DNA from: Protopterus annectens
Lineage: Eukaryota; Chordata; Ceratodontiformes; Protopteridae
Direction of reading: 5' to 3'
Length of the DNA: 64,000 bases
Assembly: GCF_019279795.1 (NCBI RefSeq)
Contig: NC_056732.1
Location: 1,073,829,540 to 1,073,893,539, forward strand
Shown here piece after piece: positions 31,951-45,950 of this stretch; within the stretch, counting starts at the first letter, position 1, and each line of letters starts with the position of its first letter. The notes under the pieces are model-generated. The model ran no database searches, was not told the origin of the DNA, and saw only the letters and a program-made list of their open reading frames with translations. The position numbers and the translations under genes are program-made.

Positions 31951-33479
31951 TTACTGTTGTTGTGAAGCCACTGGGCTTGGATTAAGGTTGGTATCATCCT
32001 GGAACGTCAATGAGTATACCTCTGTTGTGGAGCTGACTGTATATATGGCTTATGTGGTTGTGAGTTACTGTAAGTTCTTGAGGCCAGTAACCCTCTTGCA
32101 CACATTTTTGGGTAGCAATGGTGCAGATTTGGTCTCTGTAACCCATCACTGCTGTATCAGATGTCTACAAGGAGCTTCCCTTTAGGGGTCCCAATTCCCT
32201 CTGTCATAGTCCATTTGTGTAAGGTTGGCTTGTCCACCTCACAGGGTAGCCGTTATGCTGAGTACACATCTGTTACAGCTGATTGTTAATTGATGGATCA
32301 GCTGTTATTTTGAGCACTGTAAGAGTTGATAGGACTGTAGAATACCAAATTAACTGATTAACTGGAAGAAACAAGAATGAGACTGAAATGAAGTCTCTCC
32401 TTTATGTGGCAATCTTCCTGTACCTTTCAGAATAAAAGTCTGCATACACTGTAGTTCAGTTAAGAATGTTTTATTTACAATGAAAGTAGATGTTAGCAGT
32501 ATCCGAATCAAATCTTTACTGTCTGCAGTAACAGTGCTGATAAACAGAAGTAGACTATATGTTTGTAGCTTCTGCACCCATTATAATCAGAATTATTCTT
32601 TTTCTCCTGAATAATATAATTAATAGTCTGTAATACTGGATATTTGATCTGGCTTCTGCACTCACTGTCAAGTGTCTGTACCAAACGTCTGAGAGCTGCA
32701 CTGCAGTGACTTTTTGTGGATCAGTCCGAATGAACTTACCTTGTCTGAAATATCTCCTAATAATATCAAAACCCTGTACATTTCTGCATTCCTTTTTAAC
32801 TTTGGTTCCCAAGCCTCATACCATCTAAACAGATCTGTTTGTACTCAATGTACTGCACATTCTGTAGGGACATTTTATCCTTGTCAGTGTTCTTGACTGA
32901 AAGTTGTTTTTACTGATTTAAAGTGCATTCATTGAAACTGCATGCAAAATGTGAAGGCTTGCTTTTGATATGGCTGCATTTCTAGACTTGTGCAAAGAGA
33001 ATATTCTGTTTTTGTCTAACAAACTACATTGAAATGAAACCTGATCTTATAAGCACACAAGTATTGTACATGGCTTCTGTAACAGCTGACCTGTGAGGAA
33101 TCCTTTTGTAATTGGTGTACTAATGCCATCCCCCTGTGTCATGGTGACCTCTCTCTCTCTCTGGTGGCTGCAGATGGGTTTTCCTGCTTGTCAGGCAGGT
33201 GTACAGTAGATGTATATTGTTTCTTGTTTTGCAGGTTGTGATCACTTAGTAGATTTGATCAGATCAGGGAGTGGTTGTGCTCTTGCCTGAATATTGGTTT
33301 TATGGTATGTTCCAGCAAAGCTGGGGATATCAGAAAAGGAAAGCCCAAGACCAACCACCATAGAGAGGTTCATGACAAGTCATTTGATATAGTTCATATT
33401 CAGGTACAAAGCACTCTACAGACTATTACAAACTAGCAAATAACCCATATTCAGACGTGCCCTCCAGCCTCAAGGAAGG
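31951..33479. other. no gene recognised
   Basis: No conserved coding stretch found. A short CT run lies near 33150-33161. A 35-base stretch near 33168-33202 (ctgcagatgggttttcctgc and tgtcaggcagg) loosely resembles the DIRS copy C ITR, but the match does not extend. Probably MYD88 intron by position. Confidence 0.45.
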
Positions 33480-35115
33480 CAACACAAGATAGACTAGACC
33501 AGGAAGAGAATTTGAGGCTACCCATCCAGTTGTTTTTCCCTTGAAGGTGGAAGGGTGATGATCTGTTGGCATTCACTGTTACAGGAAGTATGTATTCCTG
33601 CGTAATGGAGAACAGCAACAGTTATTCTCCTTCAGAAAGGTAGCCTAGCAACAGACTCAGGGAATTATAGACCCATAAGTCTGGCCAGTCTCATCTGTAA
33701 GGCCATGGAACTTATCAATGTGGACCTCATTAATAAAGACGTAGGTGACCTCCAAGCCCTGGATCCCAACCCAGTTTGGCTTCATCAGGGGCAGATCCTG
33801 CCTGTTAAACCTGGTGGATTTCTTCGAAAATGTGACCAGGGTCATTGACGTGGGCAAATTTGTGCACACATCATATAACGACTTGGCAAAGGCTTTCGAC
33901 ACAATCCACACTCCGGCATTACCAGCAAACTTAGCAAACTGAATGCATCCCCCTTCGTTGTAAGATGGGTTGCCAGCTGGCTCACAAACCGGACACACAG
34001 TATCAAAGTGGTGATTCCCATATCAACCAGCGGACCTGTCATTACCAGGGTGCCACAGTGTTCAGTGCTGCCCCCCCCCCCCCCCACACACACACACACA
34101 CTGTTAGTTTTGGCCTGAACTTCTGAAAAGTATATAACTAAGGGGTTGTGGCTAACCAAGTTTGTGGATGACTATAAACTAGGTGCAATTATGGAAACCT
34201 CAAATGATGTCAGTATATTACAAGAGGGACCTACGCAGACCAGCGACTGGTGTCTTTGTCAGTCTCAAACTGAATGCAAAGAAATGCATCATCATTCCCT
34301 TTGGCAAAAATAATGCCCCTTCATGCTTTCAAATCAACAATCCCTAAGTACCTACAAAGTGGTAAGGGATCTGGGATCACAGATGGACTGCAACCTTAAC
34401 TTTGATCACCATGTGTCTGCTGTAGTAAGGAAGGCTTTCTACATAGCACACTTCATTAGTAAAGGCATCGCCTCTAGAGCAAAGGAGGCTGTAACCCCTG
34501 TATACTTGTCACTAATCAGACCCATAATTGAGTGTGTGACCCCTTTTTGCATGTACCATATAAAGCACCTGCAGCAATTGTAGAGACCTCAGAGGTTTCT
34601 AACAATGAAGATCAAGAGACTCCAGCACGTGCCTTACACGGACTGACTAAAGTCCCTGTTACTATACTTTATATCATGTAGACTTCTTAGGGGAGATGTA
34701 AAACTGGCTTACAGAGCAATCTCAGACCCAAACCTAATGAATTTGCTCCACATCGTAAATAAAACTGGACTAGATTTGCCCATTCCAGGGACCTAAATGT
34801 GGCCTGCAACTTGAATAGGATGTGTTGGAGGGGCAGATTTGTCTCCCAGCAACAGCCGCATCTTTGGCATAGGCTACCAATTCATGTGAAACAGAGCACC
34901 TCTATGACACTGTTCAGAAGGAACCTGGACAAGTGGATGGGGCACCATAAATTCTTATTGGGGGATAGAGCTCACAACCCTCTTGGAAATGGGCAGTCAT
35001 TACTAAGTGCAATTCTGGGTATTGAATAGAGTACCTGTGGTATTACATTGGGATGAAACAGCTAGGCTTGAAAATGACCTCCGGGTCAATAGCCTAGTAA
35101 ACTGCTATGATCCTA
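33480..35115 (+). mobile_element. CR1 LINE fragment, RT and 3' end, decayed
   Basis: Pieces of CR1 reverse transcriptase occur in order: GNYRPISLASLICKAMEL near 33660-33710, QFGFIRGRSCLLNLVDFFEN near 33775-33832, DLAKAFDTIH near 33881-33910, an active-site region near 34156-34180 (KFVDDYKLGAIMETS), and DLGSQMDCNLNFDHHVSAVV near 34370-34430. Then come PVYLSLIRPIIE near 34498-34533 and the C-terminal RLWHRLPIHVKQS near 34853-34893. The 3' end with aatagcctagtaaactgcta and (ATGATCCT)-like repeats at 35090-35115 matches the CR1 tail. Stops, frameshifts and a C/CA simple repeat at 34070-34101 break it. Confidence 0.8.
34070..34101. repeat. (C)n(CA)n simple repeat
   Basis: Sixteen or so C residues followed by about eight CA units, lying within the decayed CR1 reverse transcriptase where the VPQGS motif would be expected. 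Confidence 0.95.
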
Positions 35116-36790
<1,675 letters not shown>

Positions 36791-38217
36791 ATGGAGGAGG
36801 CCCAATTGTACGCTCATGTGCATCCATACCTTATCTCAAGAGACTTCTAGTTGTGATGTACTCTGTAGCAGTTATGAATTTGAAACAGCTGTTACATTTT
36901 TTGAGCGTGACTTTTGAAAGGGTTTCAGTCAGGAGAGCCTGTGATTGAAGAAAGTTTATGCCTTTTTTTCAACTTAAGGCATTCTCGCATACCATCCAGG
37001 GTATTGTTCAAATTTGTGACAGATACAGCCAATATTATTTTGCTGCCCTGACTAAAGAAAAGTACTTTTATGAGACAGACTACACAAAACAGTGAAAACA
37101 GTATAAACAACTTAGGTTATATTCACAAAAATAATTTTCTATGTTTATATAAAATGTCAAAAATTGTATCAAGTGTACATTACAACTGTTGCTGTAACTA
37201 CTGTAGAAAGGCATTGTGCATGAAGTTTGGAATCAATAGTTCGCACCAGTTGTCGGTTCTACTTTTTCAAAATGTGAGTAGATCAGTATGTGAATGTCTT
37301 TTATTCATTCCAACATTCAAAACAGTAGTGGGATTCTTAGGAAAAAAATGATTTAACTTCCCAGTAGAAAAATATATATTATTTTGCCAAACTGTACAAC
37401 AGCATATATTTTCCAGCATTTTTGTTCTGTAGCATCACTGCAGGCAAGTTTGAAATCCAAGTGTCGCATTGACATCACTGCATTGTGTGGAAAACAGTGC
37501 AGTCTGCAGTTTTATTTTAATAATTAAGAGAGCAGATTGAACCAAATGTAAGGGAAATGAAAGTGACACTAATCCAGCGTTTGGAAAGTGAAACAACTAA
37601 ATATTTACATCAGCTCTTTTTATTGGCTGTTCATCTGCATTTGTGTAGAAATTCCAAAATGACATTCTGTTGTATTAGCAAAAAGGATGTTAATATTTTA
37701 GATCATTATTACTCATCTGTGGTTGGTGGAGGGAACATGAGCCAGTTTCTGTTTCTCTTCATAAGCAATTTTTATGCAGAGGAAGGGAAAATCTTGAGCT
37801 TAAAAAAGTAAGAGCAAGATTTGTCTTGATCACATGTTATGTCAACCATGTATGTCAGTATTTGTAGCTAAAGCTGCCATCGGCAGAGCAGAACAGTTAG
37901 CAGTGTGGTACAGATAAGGGATAATTCTTGATGGCTATTCCGTGTACATGTGGATTTTACAGTTTTGAGGCAGCATGGTGTGTTCATGTATTACCCTTGT
38001 AAGTGAAAAAGTTTGTGTTGTGCCATTTTTTTTAATTACCGGATTTATTAGACTGGCCATTCTAGGTAGGAACGAAAGAACTGCTTGTAATAAAAAAGAA
38101 GGTGGGATTAAATCTTAGCAGAATGCCCCTAATGAAAGTAACATCTCCATCAGACAGCACATTGTGTAAAAGTCTTCTGTTATTGTTTACAGCCACCACT
38201 GTCACCTTTATCTAGAG
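36791..38217 (+). other. MYD88 3' UTR and downstream DNA
   Basis: No coding sequence is recognised after the stop. The first plausible strong polyadenylation signal I see is aataaa at 38089-38094, which would give a 3' UTR of about 1.3 kb. Weaker AT-rich alternatives occur earlier (attatt near 37375, tattttaataatta near 37512). The end of the transcript is uncertain. The hAT element begins 124 bases after this signal. Confidence 0.4.
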
Positions 38218-38584
38218 CAGGGGTGTCCAACCTTTTTAGCTCAGGGGCACTTACCGTATTTGACAGGTTTGGGGAGACTCATCACCATAATGTGATTTCT
38301 ATACCAACCATAGTCAAAGGTGCACATCAGTCATGGAACAAAAAACTAACACTGGTGGTGTCAGATTCACTTAAACATGCAACTTACAAGTTTAACATTA
38401 ACAAATTGTATCCTTGCTACAACACTGCAAATATAATAGTGGAAATGCACATGAAAGCAGTTTTCAAAATGTTATAACTGTGCAAATCTAGATGAAGGTT
38501 TACCAAAAACCTATTATGACAAATGCCAGAAGATAAAATGAAAAACATCAGAAGTACTGAACCAAGGCCTTCGTTTATAATTAC

Positions 38585-38760
38585 AAAACCGAACATCAGT
38601 GCAGGCAGGGGGAAAAAAAAACAGTGCAGGTGGGAAGAAACCAACATCCGTACAGTCGGGGAAAAGAAACAACATCATTATAGTTGGGGAAAAAAAAACA
38701 TCAGAGCAGATGGGGGGGGGGGATCAACATCAGTACAGGTGAAGGGAACTGATCTGTGTC
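38585..38760. repeat. Short tandem repeat inside the hAT element
   Basis: Four to five imperfect units of about 30-40 bases of the form catcagtacaggtgggg followed by an A run. Unit lengths vary with the A and G homopolymers. Confidence 0.75.
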
Positions 38761-40194
38761 ACAACTGAAGATGAAGAGAAAGAAAAATGTAATTCTGATA
38801 ATCCTCCACTTCCAATTGGTCATGCACATCAATTCTACCACACGCAAGCTAAGTACAGGTGAAAAACTTGAACAGTATCAGAAATGCATAGAAAAAATTT
38901 GTCTGAAACAACCCCCCCTTCAGCAATTGGTTATGCAGATCAACTATAACACAATTCTAGCATTCACTCAACAAAAACATGCTAATTCAGAATGACTCAT
39001 CTAACTTGTAATGACTGTAATTATGTTTGTAAATACCTCACTCAAATGAAAACATATGCAGGGAATGTTAAATTATAGAAGAATATTCACACTTAACCTA
39101 ACACATACATACCAGTCAGTAAATTACATGGATTCAACCCCCCATACCAAATATAGCAGATTACTATTTGATAATTAATGTTGCTCACACACAAACAGAG
39201 GGGAAAGTAGAAATAATTCTCTCTCAAATATGCAGTCTTTGCATATTCCACATGCATCATTCAAAGAATTATACAAAAATCCCCCCCCCCCCCTTGGAAC
39301 TCAAGCAACCGACAAAAAAAAATCGAGGAAATACAGTACAATTTTCATGTGTTGCACTTTCTGTTTTCACCCTGCAGAAACATACGTTATGTTTTAGAGT
39401 TTTAGAGTTTGGAAAGGAAGATAGGAATAAATTCCCTTACTCCCCAACCTGAGAACAGGTCAAACCAAACAAATAGTAATAGGGTACAGTATCAGTCAGG
39501 CCTTTTTTTAAAAGTAATTCTTAAACAACCAGAAGCTACAGTTATCTGGCATCTACCAATCCCCATGGGTGCCGATTAATTGAGAGTTTACTGCAATTAA
39601 CTATTTCTCCCTAAAAATCAAAAACAGAGGTACAGGCCTGGTATCATAGCACATGATGTTTCAAATTGCATTCCTGATAGCTCTGTGCATCTTACTTAAG
39701 ACCAAGAATGAGTGATAAAACAAAAATAACTGGGTGAGAAAACAAAGACCAAAACCTAGAACAGATTGTAAATATTTCATATACTTAGAGACAGTAGTAG
39801 AGCAGGTTTTCCATTAGCATGTATTTTCTGAAGGGTATTACATCTGAAACTCAGATGCCTGCCATTATTGCCTAGAAAGTCATATATTTCACAATGAACA
39901 CAAAAAAAAGATGTAAAATGAGGAAGTTTTCCGAGTATATCGGTCAAACTATTACAAAAGGTTAAAAATGCAGGAAGAAGCTTTAATCAGCCTTCCTATT
40001 ACTGAAAACACACACACACATGCATAGACAGTAAAGGCAGTCTGTCCCACAGATAGTATTTACATATCAAAGTATACTCTGACATGCTGAACAGCCAGGG
40101 AGGGGGGGGAAATGGCACTTCATTTTGAAAACAAATGCAGACACTGCTCTCTCAACCTTGCACAGTAAAGCACAAATTGAGACAGATTGGGGGG

Positions 40195-40435
40195 GGGGGG
40201 TTAGAAAGGCCCAAAATCAGGGCCCACTACACTAACTCACTTAAAGTTAATGGAACAGGTTTGATGTCAATATACATTTTCCAAACAAGTATGACAATGT
40301 ATGGGTAGGGGGCACAAAGGCCCCAAATCAGGGACCACTACAATAGTTCACTTAAAGTTAATAGAAAAGGTTTGATGTCGACACGTATTTTTCCGAACAA
40401 TTCTGACGTTTGGTATCGCTGACTGGAATCATCAG
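40195..40435. repeat. Tandem repeat, two ~117-bp units, in the hAT element
   Basis: aaaggcccaaaatcagggcc at about 40205 and aaaggccccaaatcagggac at about 40316 begin two units. Both continue with cacttaaagttaat and ggtttgatgtc. Confidence 0.8.
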
Positions 40436-40764
40436 TGTCTTTTTTTATAATCTTTGTTAACCACGTAAGCCAAAAACGCTGAACACAGAGTAAACAAATG
40501 GAACTGGAAGAAATCAAACCTGGTACTCTTAACTAAAAAAAAAAAAAACAACTCATTAACAGTTCACATTCATTAATCCTCACAGAATATGGAAAAGTAA
40601 TAAACTTACTACAGTTACCAAAGAAAGACATTGCAAAATTCTGAAAAGTTGAGAGGTGTATCAATACTACATTGAATTTAACTTTGCCATTCCATTATTT
40701 ACTGACTTAATTTTACTTATTTAACAGAAAATCAATTTTTAGAATGAGTAGAGGAAAAACTGAT

Positions 40765-41204
40765 ACAAAATGAAGAACACTTTGCAAAGTCAGGTACAGT
40801 TGTGACCCCCTCACTCGCCCCTTTCCCCACTGTCTTCTCAGTCTCTTCAAAGATTGACTGTAGTCATCAGTGATTTACCAGAAAATCAAAAGTTTTTCAA
40901 GGGGCATGGAAAAATAAAAAGCATTCCTGGTTTTGTTATATAAAGTTAGGCAGTTGTGATCCCCGTCCCGCTGTCTCAACTTTCTCTGAAGTTGGAATTA
41001 ATGATGTAGCAGAAAACCAGAGAAATCTAATATTTCACAAGGAAGAGAGAAGAATATTATACATAATGATGAACACTTTTTAAAAGTCAGACACAGTTGA
41101 GCTCCCCAATGCCACTGCCCGATCATCCTCTTCTGAGAGGGACCATAATCCTCTGTGATTTATCAGAGATTCATAATGTTTACAAGGGGCAAGGAAAATA
41201 GGTT
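40765..41204. repeat. Tandem repeat, about three ~148-bp units, in the hAT element
   Basis: Units are marked by an agtcaggtacagttgtgacc / agttaggcagttgtgatcc / agtcagacacagttgagctc series at about 40788, 40946 and 41085. Each unit continues with a tctcttc-type segment and a gtgatttaccagaaaatc-like segment. A fourth, more diverged unit lies beyond the CR1 insertion at about 46245-46360 (gatttgcagtcagttctgaa), so the CR1 entered this array. Confidence 0.7.
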
Positions 41205-41351
41205 CATAGGTAGGTACTAGGCTATCTGCCCGAGGGCATTTATAAGCCTAGCCAGAGTGTGTCGGCTTTCGCCGCCCCATTGATTAATTAACTGAGCCTC
41301 TGTCAAGCAGAGCCAATGAAGTGATCCCAGGGGTGTACTTTCTGTTACCCA

Positions 41352-43640
41352 TCCACTCGTCAAGGCTTCTTTTGAAGAGTGTTAGTGAGGGGGCTCTGCC
41401 TAATGTAGTTAGGAATTTTGTTACAAAGCATGGGGAGTCTTAGTGACAGGAATCTATCCCTCCAGCATGTTCTATTTATTGTTGTGGTGAGGTTTAGCTC
41501 GCTAGAACGTGTGGCTTGCAGTGACTTGGATTTCTTTAGATGGAGCAAGTCCATCAATTCTGAGTTGGACATGGCTGTGTAAGTCAGGCAGAGATCACCT
41601 CTGAGTAAGCGATATGCCACTGAGTACAGCTGGAGTTTTTTCAGTCGGGCTACATAGAACATATGTTTGAGGCCAGTAATCCTCTTGGTGAGGTGCTTTT
41701 GTGGTCTTTCAAGCTGTTGGAAGTGTCTTGTGAGGTACATCCCAAATGGGGCATTGTATTCTGATGGGTCTGATGAGTGACGAGTAGAGGGGCACTATAA
41801 CCTCTTTATTTCTAGATGAGAACCCCTTTGTAATTAGAATGGCCACATAGAAGGATTTCCTAACTACTTTGGCAATCTGATTGTCAAAGGAGAGATTACT
41901 ATATACCTGGGTCCCCAGATCTCTTATTACCTCTTCTGTATTAAGGGGGCTGCCGCCTATGTGGTAATTCGTGGGTGTTTTGTTTTTCCCAAACGGTATG
42001 ACTATGCATTTTTTGACATTTAGCTTGAGGCCATGACTTTGGCACCAGGTGTCTGTCTCAGTAAGGCCTTTTTGGAGGATGTCCGTGTCAGCCGGAGAGT
42101 CAGTTATGGCTCCCTGTTTGCAGTCATCGGCGAACTTGGTTAGCCATAGTCCTCCTGTGTTTGCCTGTACTTCTGAGAAAATATATGCCGAACAGTAAGG
42201 GTCCCAGAACTGAGCCTTGCGGGACACCACTTGTGACTGGTTTAGAGTCAGACCTGGAGCCCGCTATTCTTATCGTGTGAGTTCTATCTGTAAGCCAGTT
42301 GGCAACCCATCTTGTGACGTAGGGGTTTATGTTCAGGCTGGTGAGTTTTTCTATAATACCCAAGTGAGGAATGGTGTCAAACGCCTTGGCGAGATCAAGG
42401 TAGGTTGTGTGAACCACCTTTCCCTCATCTATGGCCTTGGTAACTATCTCGAAGAAGTCAACCAGGTTTAGTAAGCATGATCTGCCCTTAACAAAGCCGA
42501 ACTGGGTCGGGTCAAGTGTTTGGAGGTTCCCAATGTCTTTGTTAATGAGTTCCATGATGCGCTCCATAGCCTTGCAGACCAGGCTAGTCAGGCTTATGGG
42601 GCGATAGTTACCAGGGTCAGTTGTGGCATCTCCTTTGTTGAGTGGAATAACCATTGCTGTGCGCCATACTATGGGCACGTAGCCTGTGGAGAGGCTGAGG
42701 TTGAACAGCGTGTTTAGGTGGGGGGTTAGTTCGTTCTTTAGTTCGTGCAAGACGCAGCCTGGGACACCATCTGGCCCCATTGATGCTGTGGTTTTGGCTT
42801 TTGAAAGGGCTGTTTTCACCCGTGCTTCTGTGATTTCTGGGACACTACACTTTCCCGATATTGTTGTGGGCCCTTTTGAAGGTGAAAGGGAGGTGAAGTT
42901 TGCACTGAATCTATCTGCCAGTATGTTGGCAATATCAGTAGGTTCAGTATATTTTGTGCTATTTTGCACTATCTCAGAGCATATCTGTGAGTTGCCACTT
43001 AGATTTTTGACATAGCTAAATAAGACTTTGTGGTTATCTTTCGAGTCCTTGGCTATTTTTCTTTCAAAGTTAGCCTTGGATGATTTTATGAGGGACCTTA
43101 GTTTCTTACTGATACTGATCAGGGATGTCTTTCCTTCCTGGGATTTTCTTTTTTTCTGAACTAGATTCCTCCTTTTGTTGTGTAACCTGTTTATGGCAGG
43201 GGTCCACCAGACTGGTTTCCTTCTCTTAGGGGAGTGCGTTTTGGTTTTGCTAGGGATGGCACGATCCATGCATCCTTGTAGGTGCTCGTAGAGTGCAATT
43301 GTAAAGGATTCTGCATCTTGGGCAGTGTTATCCTTTAGCGTGGGGGCTATGAAACTTACCTCCTTTGACTTGAGTAAGGTGAAGTTTGCTTTAGAAAAGT
43401 TTTTTTCACTTTGGTTTCCTTGTACCAACCTATGAGTTGTAGCCCAGTAGTGCTGGAGTGCTCTCTGGAGCCTTGAACTAGGTTTCAGTTACTGCACAGA
43501 TGTCGAAGTTCTCCATACTTAGGAGTGCTTCAAGCGCATGCATTTTGAGATTTAAACTCCTGGCGTTGAGTAGCATAACCTTCAGTTTTTTACTTGTGCT
43601 GTTTACGGAGGTGGGTTTGAATTTTGAGCCTTGCCTTGGG
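41352..43640 (-). pseudogene. CR1 ORF2 (endonuclease-RT), internally deleted
   Basis: The N-terminal endonuclease begins VMLLNARSLNLKMHALEAL and reaches DICAVTET near 43480, a stop replacing Trp. The frame then jumps from ESTPALLGYNS to the post-endonuclease region (KANFTLLKSKE near 43395-43360), so about 500 bases with the GDFN and SDH motifs are gone. The RT is open from 43428 to 42124: GPDGVPGCVLHELKN, NYRPISLTSLVCKAMER, QFGFVKGRSCLLNLVDFFE, YLDLAKAFDTIPH, VPQGSVLGPLLFGIYF. A frameshift near 42180 leads to KFADDCKQGAI (active-site box) and on to 41709, and another to the C-terminal part 41740-41360. The deletion makes it non-autonomous. Confidence 0.87.
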
Positions 43641-44732
43641 GGCAGCAAGAGCCTTGGCCAGTATTCGAAAGCCAAGGGGTGACAGGTGCAAGCCGTCTCT
43701 TGTGAAGCAACATGGCTTGCCGAGCATGTCATCCCAGGCTGACAGACACTGGATCCCCTTTGAATGACACCAGAAGCTTAGCCAATTGTTGAAATTGATC
43801 ATTTTTTCTTTATACTGAGGTATCATTCTTGGTGAGGGCAGGATGCTGGTCAGGGTCATACCCTCCTGGGCTACATGATCAGAGAGCTCTTCCATGTCTG
43901 TTTTCATGTAGTCCAGGGAGGTATGGCTCAGGTCATTCACACCAACATGAACAATGACAGAGTCATATTTTTACCTGTTCTAGAGTGACCTGAGTGCTTG
44001 TGTTATGTGGTGGATTCTGGCTCCCGACAGGCAGCTAACAGTAACCTTCTCCTTGTCCAGCCTAGTGAGTGGGGCGTGAGTGTGCCTGACTGTTGAGTCA
44101 CCTATTACTAGTGTGTTAGGTATGTTATTTTGCCTTAAGGGCTGTGATTGTGCGGCACATTGATTTTGTGTTTTATGTGTTGTCTGGTTTGTGATGGGAG
44201 GTGCAGGTTTTGTGGGTGTCTGCTTTGGAGCTCTCTGGTGCTTTTGCAAGTTTTTATTTAGAGCCTCCGAGTATGATTTTGTGTATTTATGTGTATCTTT
44301 TGCCAGTGCTGGTTTAGTAGGTCTGTGTGAGGCTGGAGGTGTGGTGCAAGTGTTAACCTTCTCCTCATGACTGTCTGTTCCAGTCTTGGGTGGAGATACC
44401 TTAACCTCCAGTTTAGCTGTATAATTGAATCTGTCACATATGTTAGTGTTTTGTGGTAGGAGGAGAGGGCTGTCTGTGTAAATGAGGCAGTTGTAACATT
44501 GCCTCAGGATACCCAGATTCACCAGCTGGACTGGAGAGTACACCTGAAGTTGCCCTTTGGTCATGCCTGAATAGTAGGGTGAGCTGCTTGGTTGGTGAGG
44601 GGTGGATAAAAGAGCCTTGCCCTGCTGGGCAGTCAAGTGTCGGGGTATATTAGTGCTTTCTATTAGGTCTGAGCAAGTGCTGGACTGTAGTATGCTTTTT
44701 GAGTGCTTAGGTTGAGAGTTAACTAGTTTCAA
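43590..44732 (-). pseudogene. CR1 ORF1 with SGNH esterase-like domain, one break
   Basis: The frame 44732-43980 has an N-terminal Cys-containing segment (QLVNLGILRQCYNCLIYTD, then ICDRFNYTAKLEVKVSPPK) and a basic Pro/Thr/Gln-rich linker. The esterase-like domain follows: LVIGDSTVRHTHAPLTRLD (GDS block) and VSCLSGARIHHITQALRSL. After a stop near 43978 the frame continues: the region 43965-43930 reads YDSVIVHVGVNDLSHTS (GxND block). Then 43940-43590 carries MEELSDHVAQEGMTLTS and DGLHLSPLGFRILAKAL (DxxH block). These three blocks are the SGNH/GDSL hydrolase signature reported for ORF1 of some CR1 elements. Its role in retrotransposition is not settled. Confidence 0.8.
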
Positions 44733-44779
44733 GTGAAAAACTGAAGGAGACTTAGTGGAGCCAGGAATAATTTAACCCT

Positions 44780-45950
44780 AGCTAACCGGTGCTGCCTGGC
44801 GCACAAAACCATGCAACGCGTTTTTTAAACTACTAACTTCTTGGGCTGGAACCACTCCTCCAGGGGCAGATGGCTGCTCAAAGTTCCCCTCTCTCACAGA
44901 TGAACAGAGAAACTTCCCTCTATCCAAGTAAGGTATGGGCAACTCAGAAACTTGTAACACAGCCCAGAATTCAGCACTAGCCTGAAAACTGGACTATACC
45001 AACTTAGAAAGGCGGGAAACAAGAAATTTATTTATTTATTTATTTTTTTAAAAGATAAGACAAAAACAGTAAAAAGTACACTTAAAACAGCTTTAAACGA
45101 CTACAAGTGATCAGAAAAGGCTATCGCACTTTAGTGTGTAGCCTACAACAGTTAAACAATTTATTTAAACAAAAACAACTTTTTAAAAGTGCAGGCAGTC
45201 AAATAAGTACAATATGTGAAAAAAAAAACAAGTGCTTAAATCACAGTAAGTGCTGGAAAATCAGCATTTAGGTGGAAAACAGTTAAGTACAGCAAGAAAA
45301 TACAGAAAACTGATACTTAATCACTCCAAAGTCTCTCTTTTAAGCTAGAAAGCTTATATCAGTTTAAGGCTTTCTAGTGCTTTCCAGTAGGTTAGTTACA
45401 GGAAAGATGGGAAACAAGCGCAGATGTGGTCTTTTAAACCAGAAAGTTGAAAGAGATGGACAACTTCCCGAATGGTCAATAACCTACAATTCCTGGGCCA
45501 AGAACCACTCCTCTTGTGGTAGACAAGCTACCTAGTACTTACCACTCCCACTGATAAGCTAGAAGGCTGCACTCCAACAGAAGGGCTTGGGGGGCTCAGA
45601 AGTTTACAAACAGTCCTGGACAGAGCAAATATGTACCTGGACTAGACTAGTTATGAGAAAGGTGGGGATCAAGCACAAACATGGGCTTTAAAACCAGAAA
45701 GTTGAGAGAGATGGAAAAAAAACTGCCCAAACGGCCAAAAATCTACAATTTCTGGGCCAGAACCACTCCTCTTGTGGTAGATAGGCTACCTAGTGCTTAC
45801 CACTCCCACTGATAAGCTAGAAGGCTTCCCTCCAACACAGAAAGGCTTGCGGGGCTCACAAGTTTACCAGCAGTCCTGGATACAGCGACACTGTATCTGG
45901 ACTAGGCTAGTAACAGGAAAGGAGGCAAACATGCCTCTCAACATTCTGAA
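44780..45950 (-). repeat. CR1 5' UTR with tandem repeat units
   Basis: Two direct units of about 255 bp lie at about 45400-45652 and 45653-45912. They share gaccactcctcttgtggtag-type sequence, taccactcccactgataagc and aaaccagaaagttgaaagag-type sequence. A third, diverged and shorter relative lies at about 44830-45025 (gggctggaaccactcctcc, then aaaggcgggaaacaag). By position upstream of ORF1 these are likely promoter monomers. Confidence 0.7.

Larger units (their letters stand above)
41205..45950 (-). mobile_element. CR1 LINE with internal endonuclease deletion
   Basis: In minus orientation: 5' UTR with tandem repeats (about 45950-44780), ORF1 (44732-43590), ORF2 (about 43640-41352), then a 3' end in which gcctagtacctacctatgaa (complement of 41210-41232) is the CR1 tail. 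The coding blocks are far better preserved than in the CR1 at 33480-35115. The junction with hAT sequence is sharp at the 3' side (ggaaaatag then gttcatagg near 41204) and approximate at the 5' side. Confidence 0.88.

Noticed and set aside
33168-33202. Short similarity to the DIRS copy C ITR
   Set aside because: About 35 bases resemble ctgcagtcat...gatgggttctcctgcc, but neither the CRE/TATA part nor the ICR-type end follows, so it may be chance.
45400-45912. Regularly spaced repeats as a CRISPR array
   Set aside because: Two long units in a eukaryotic LINE 5' region, no short repeats with unique spacers, no cas genes, and a vertebrate context.
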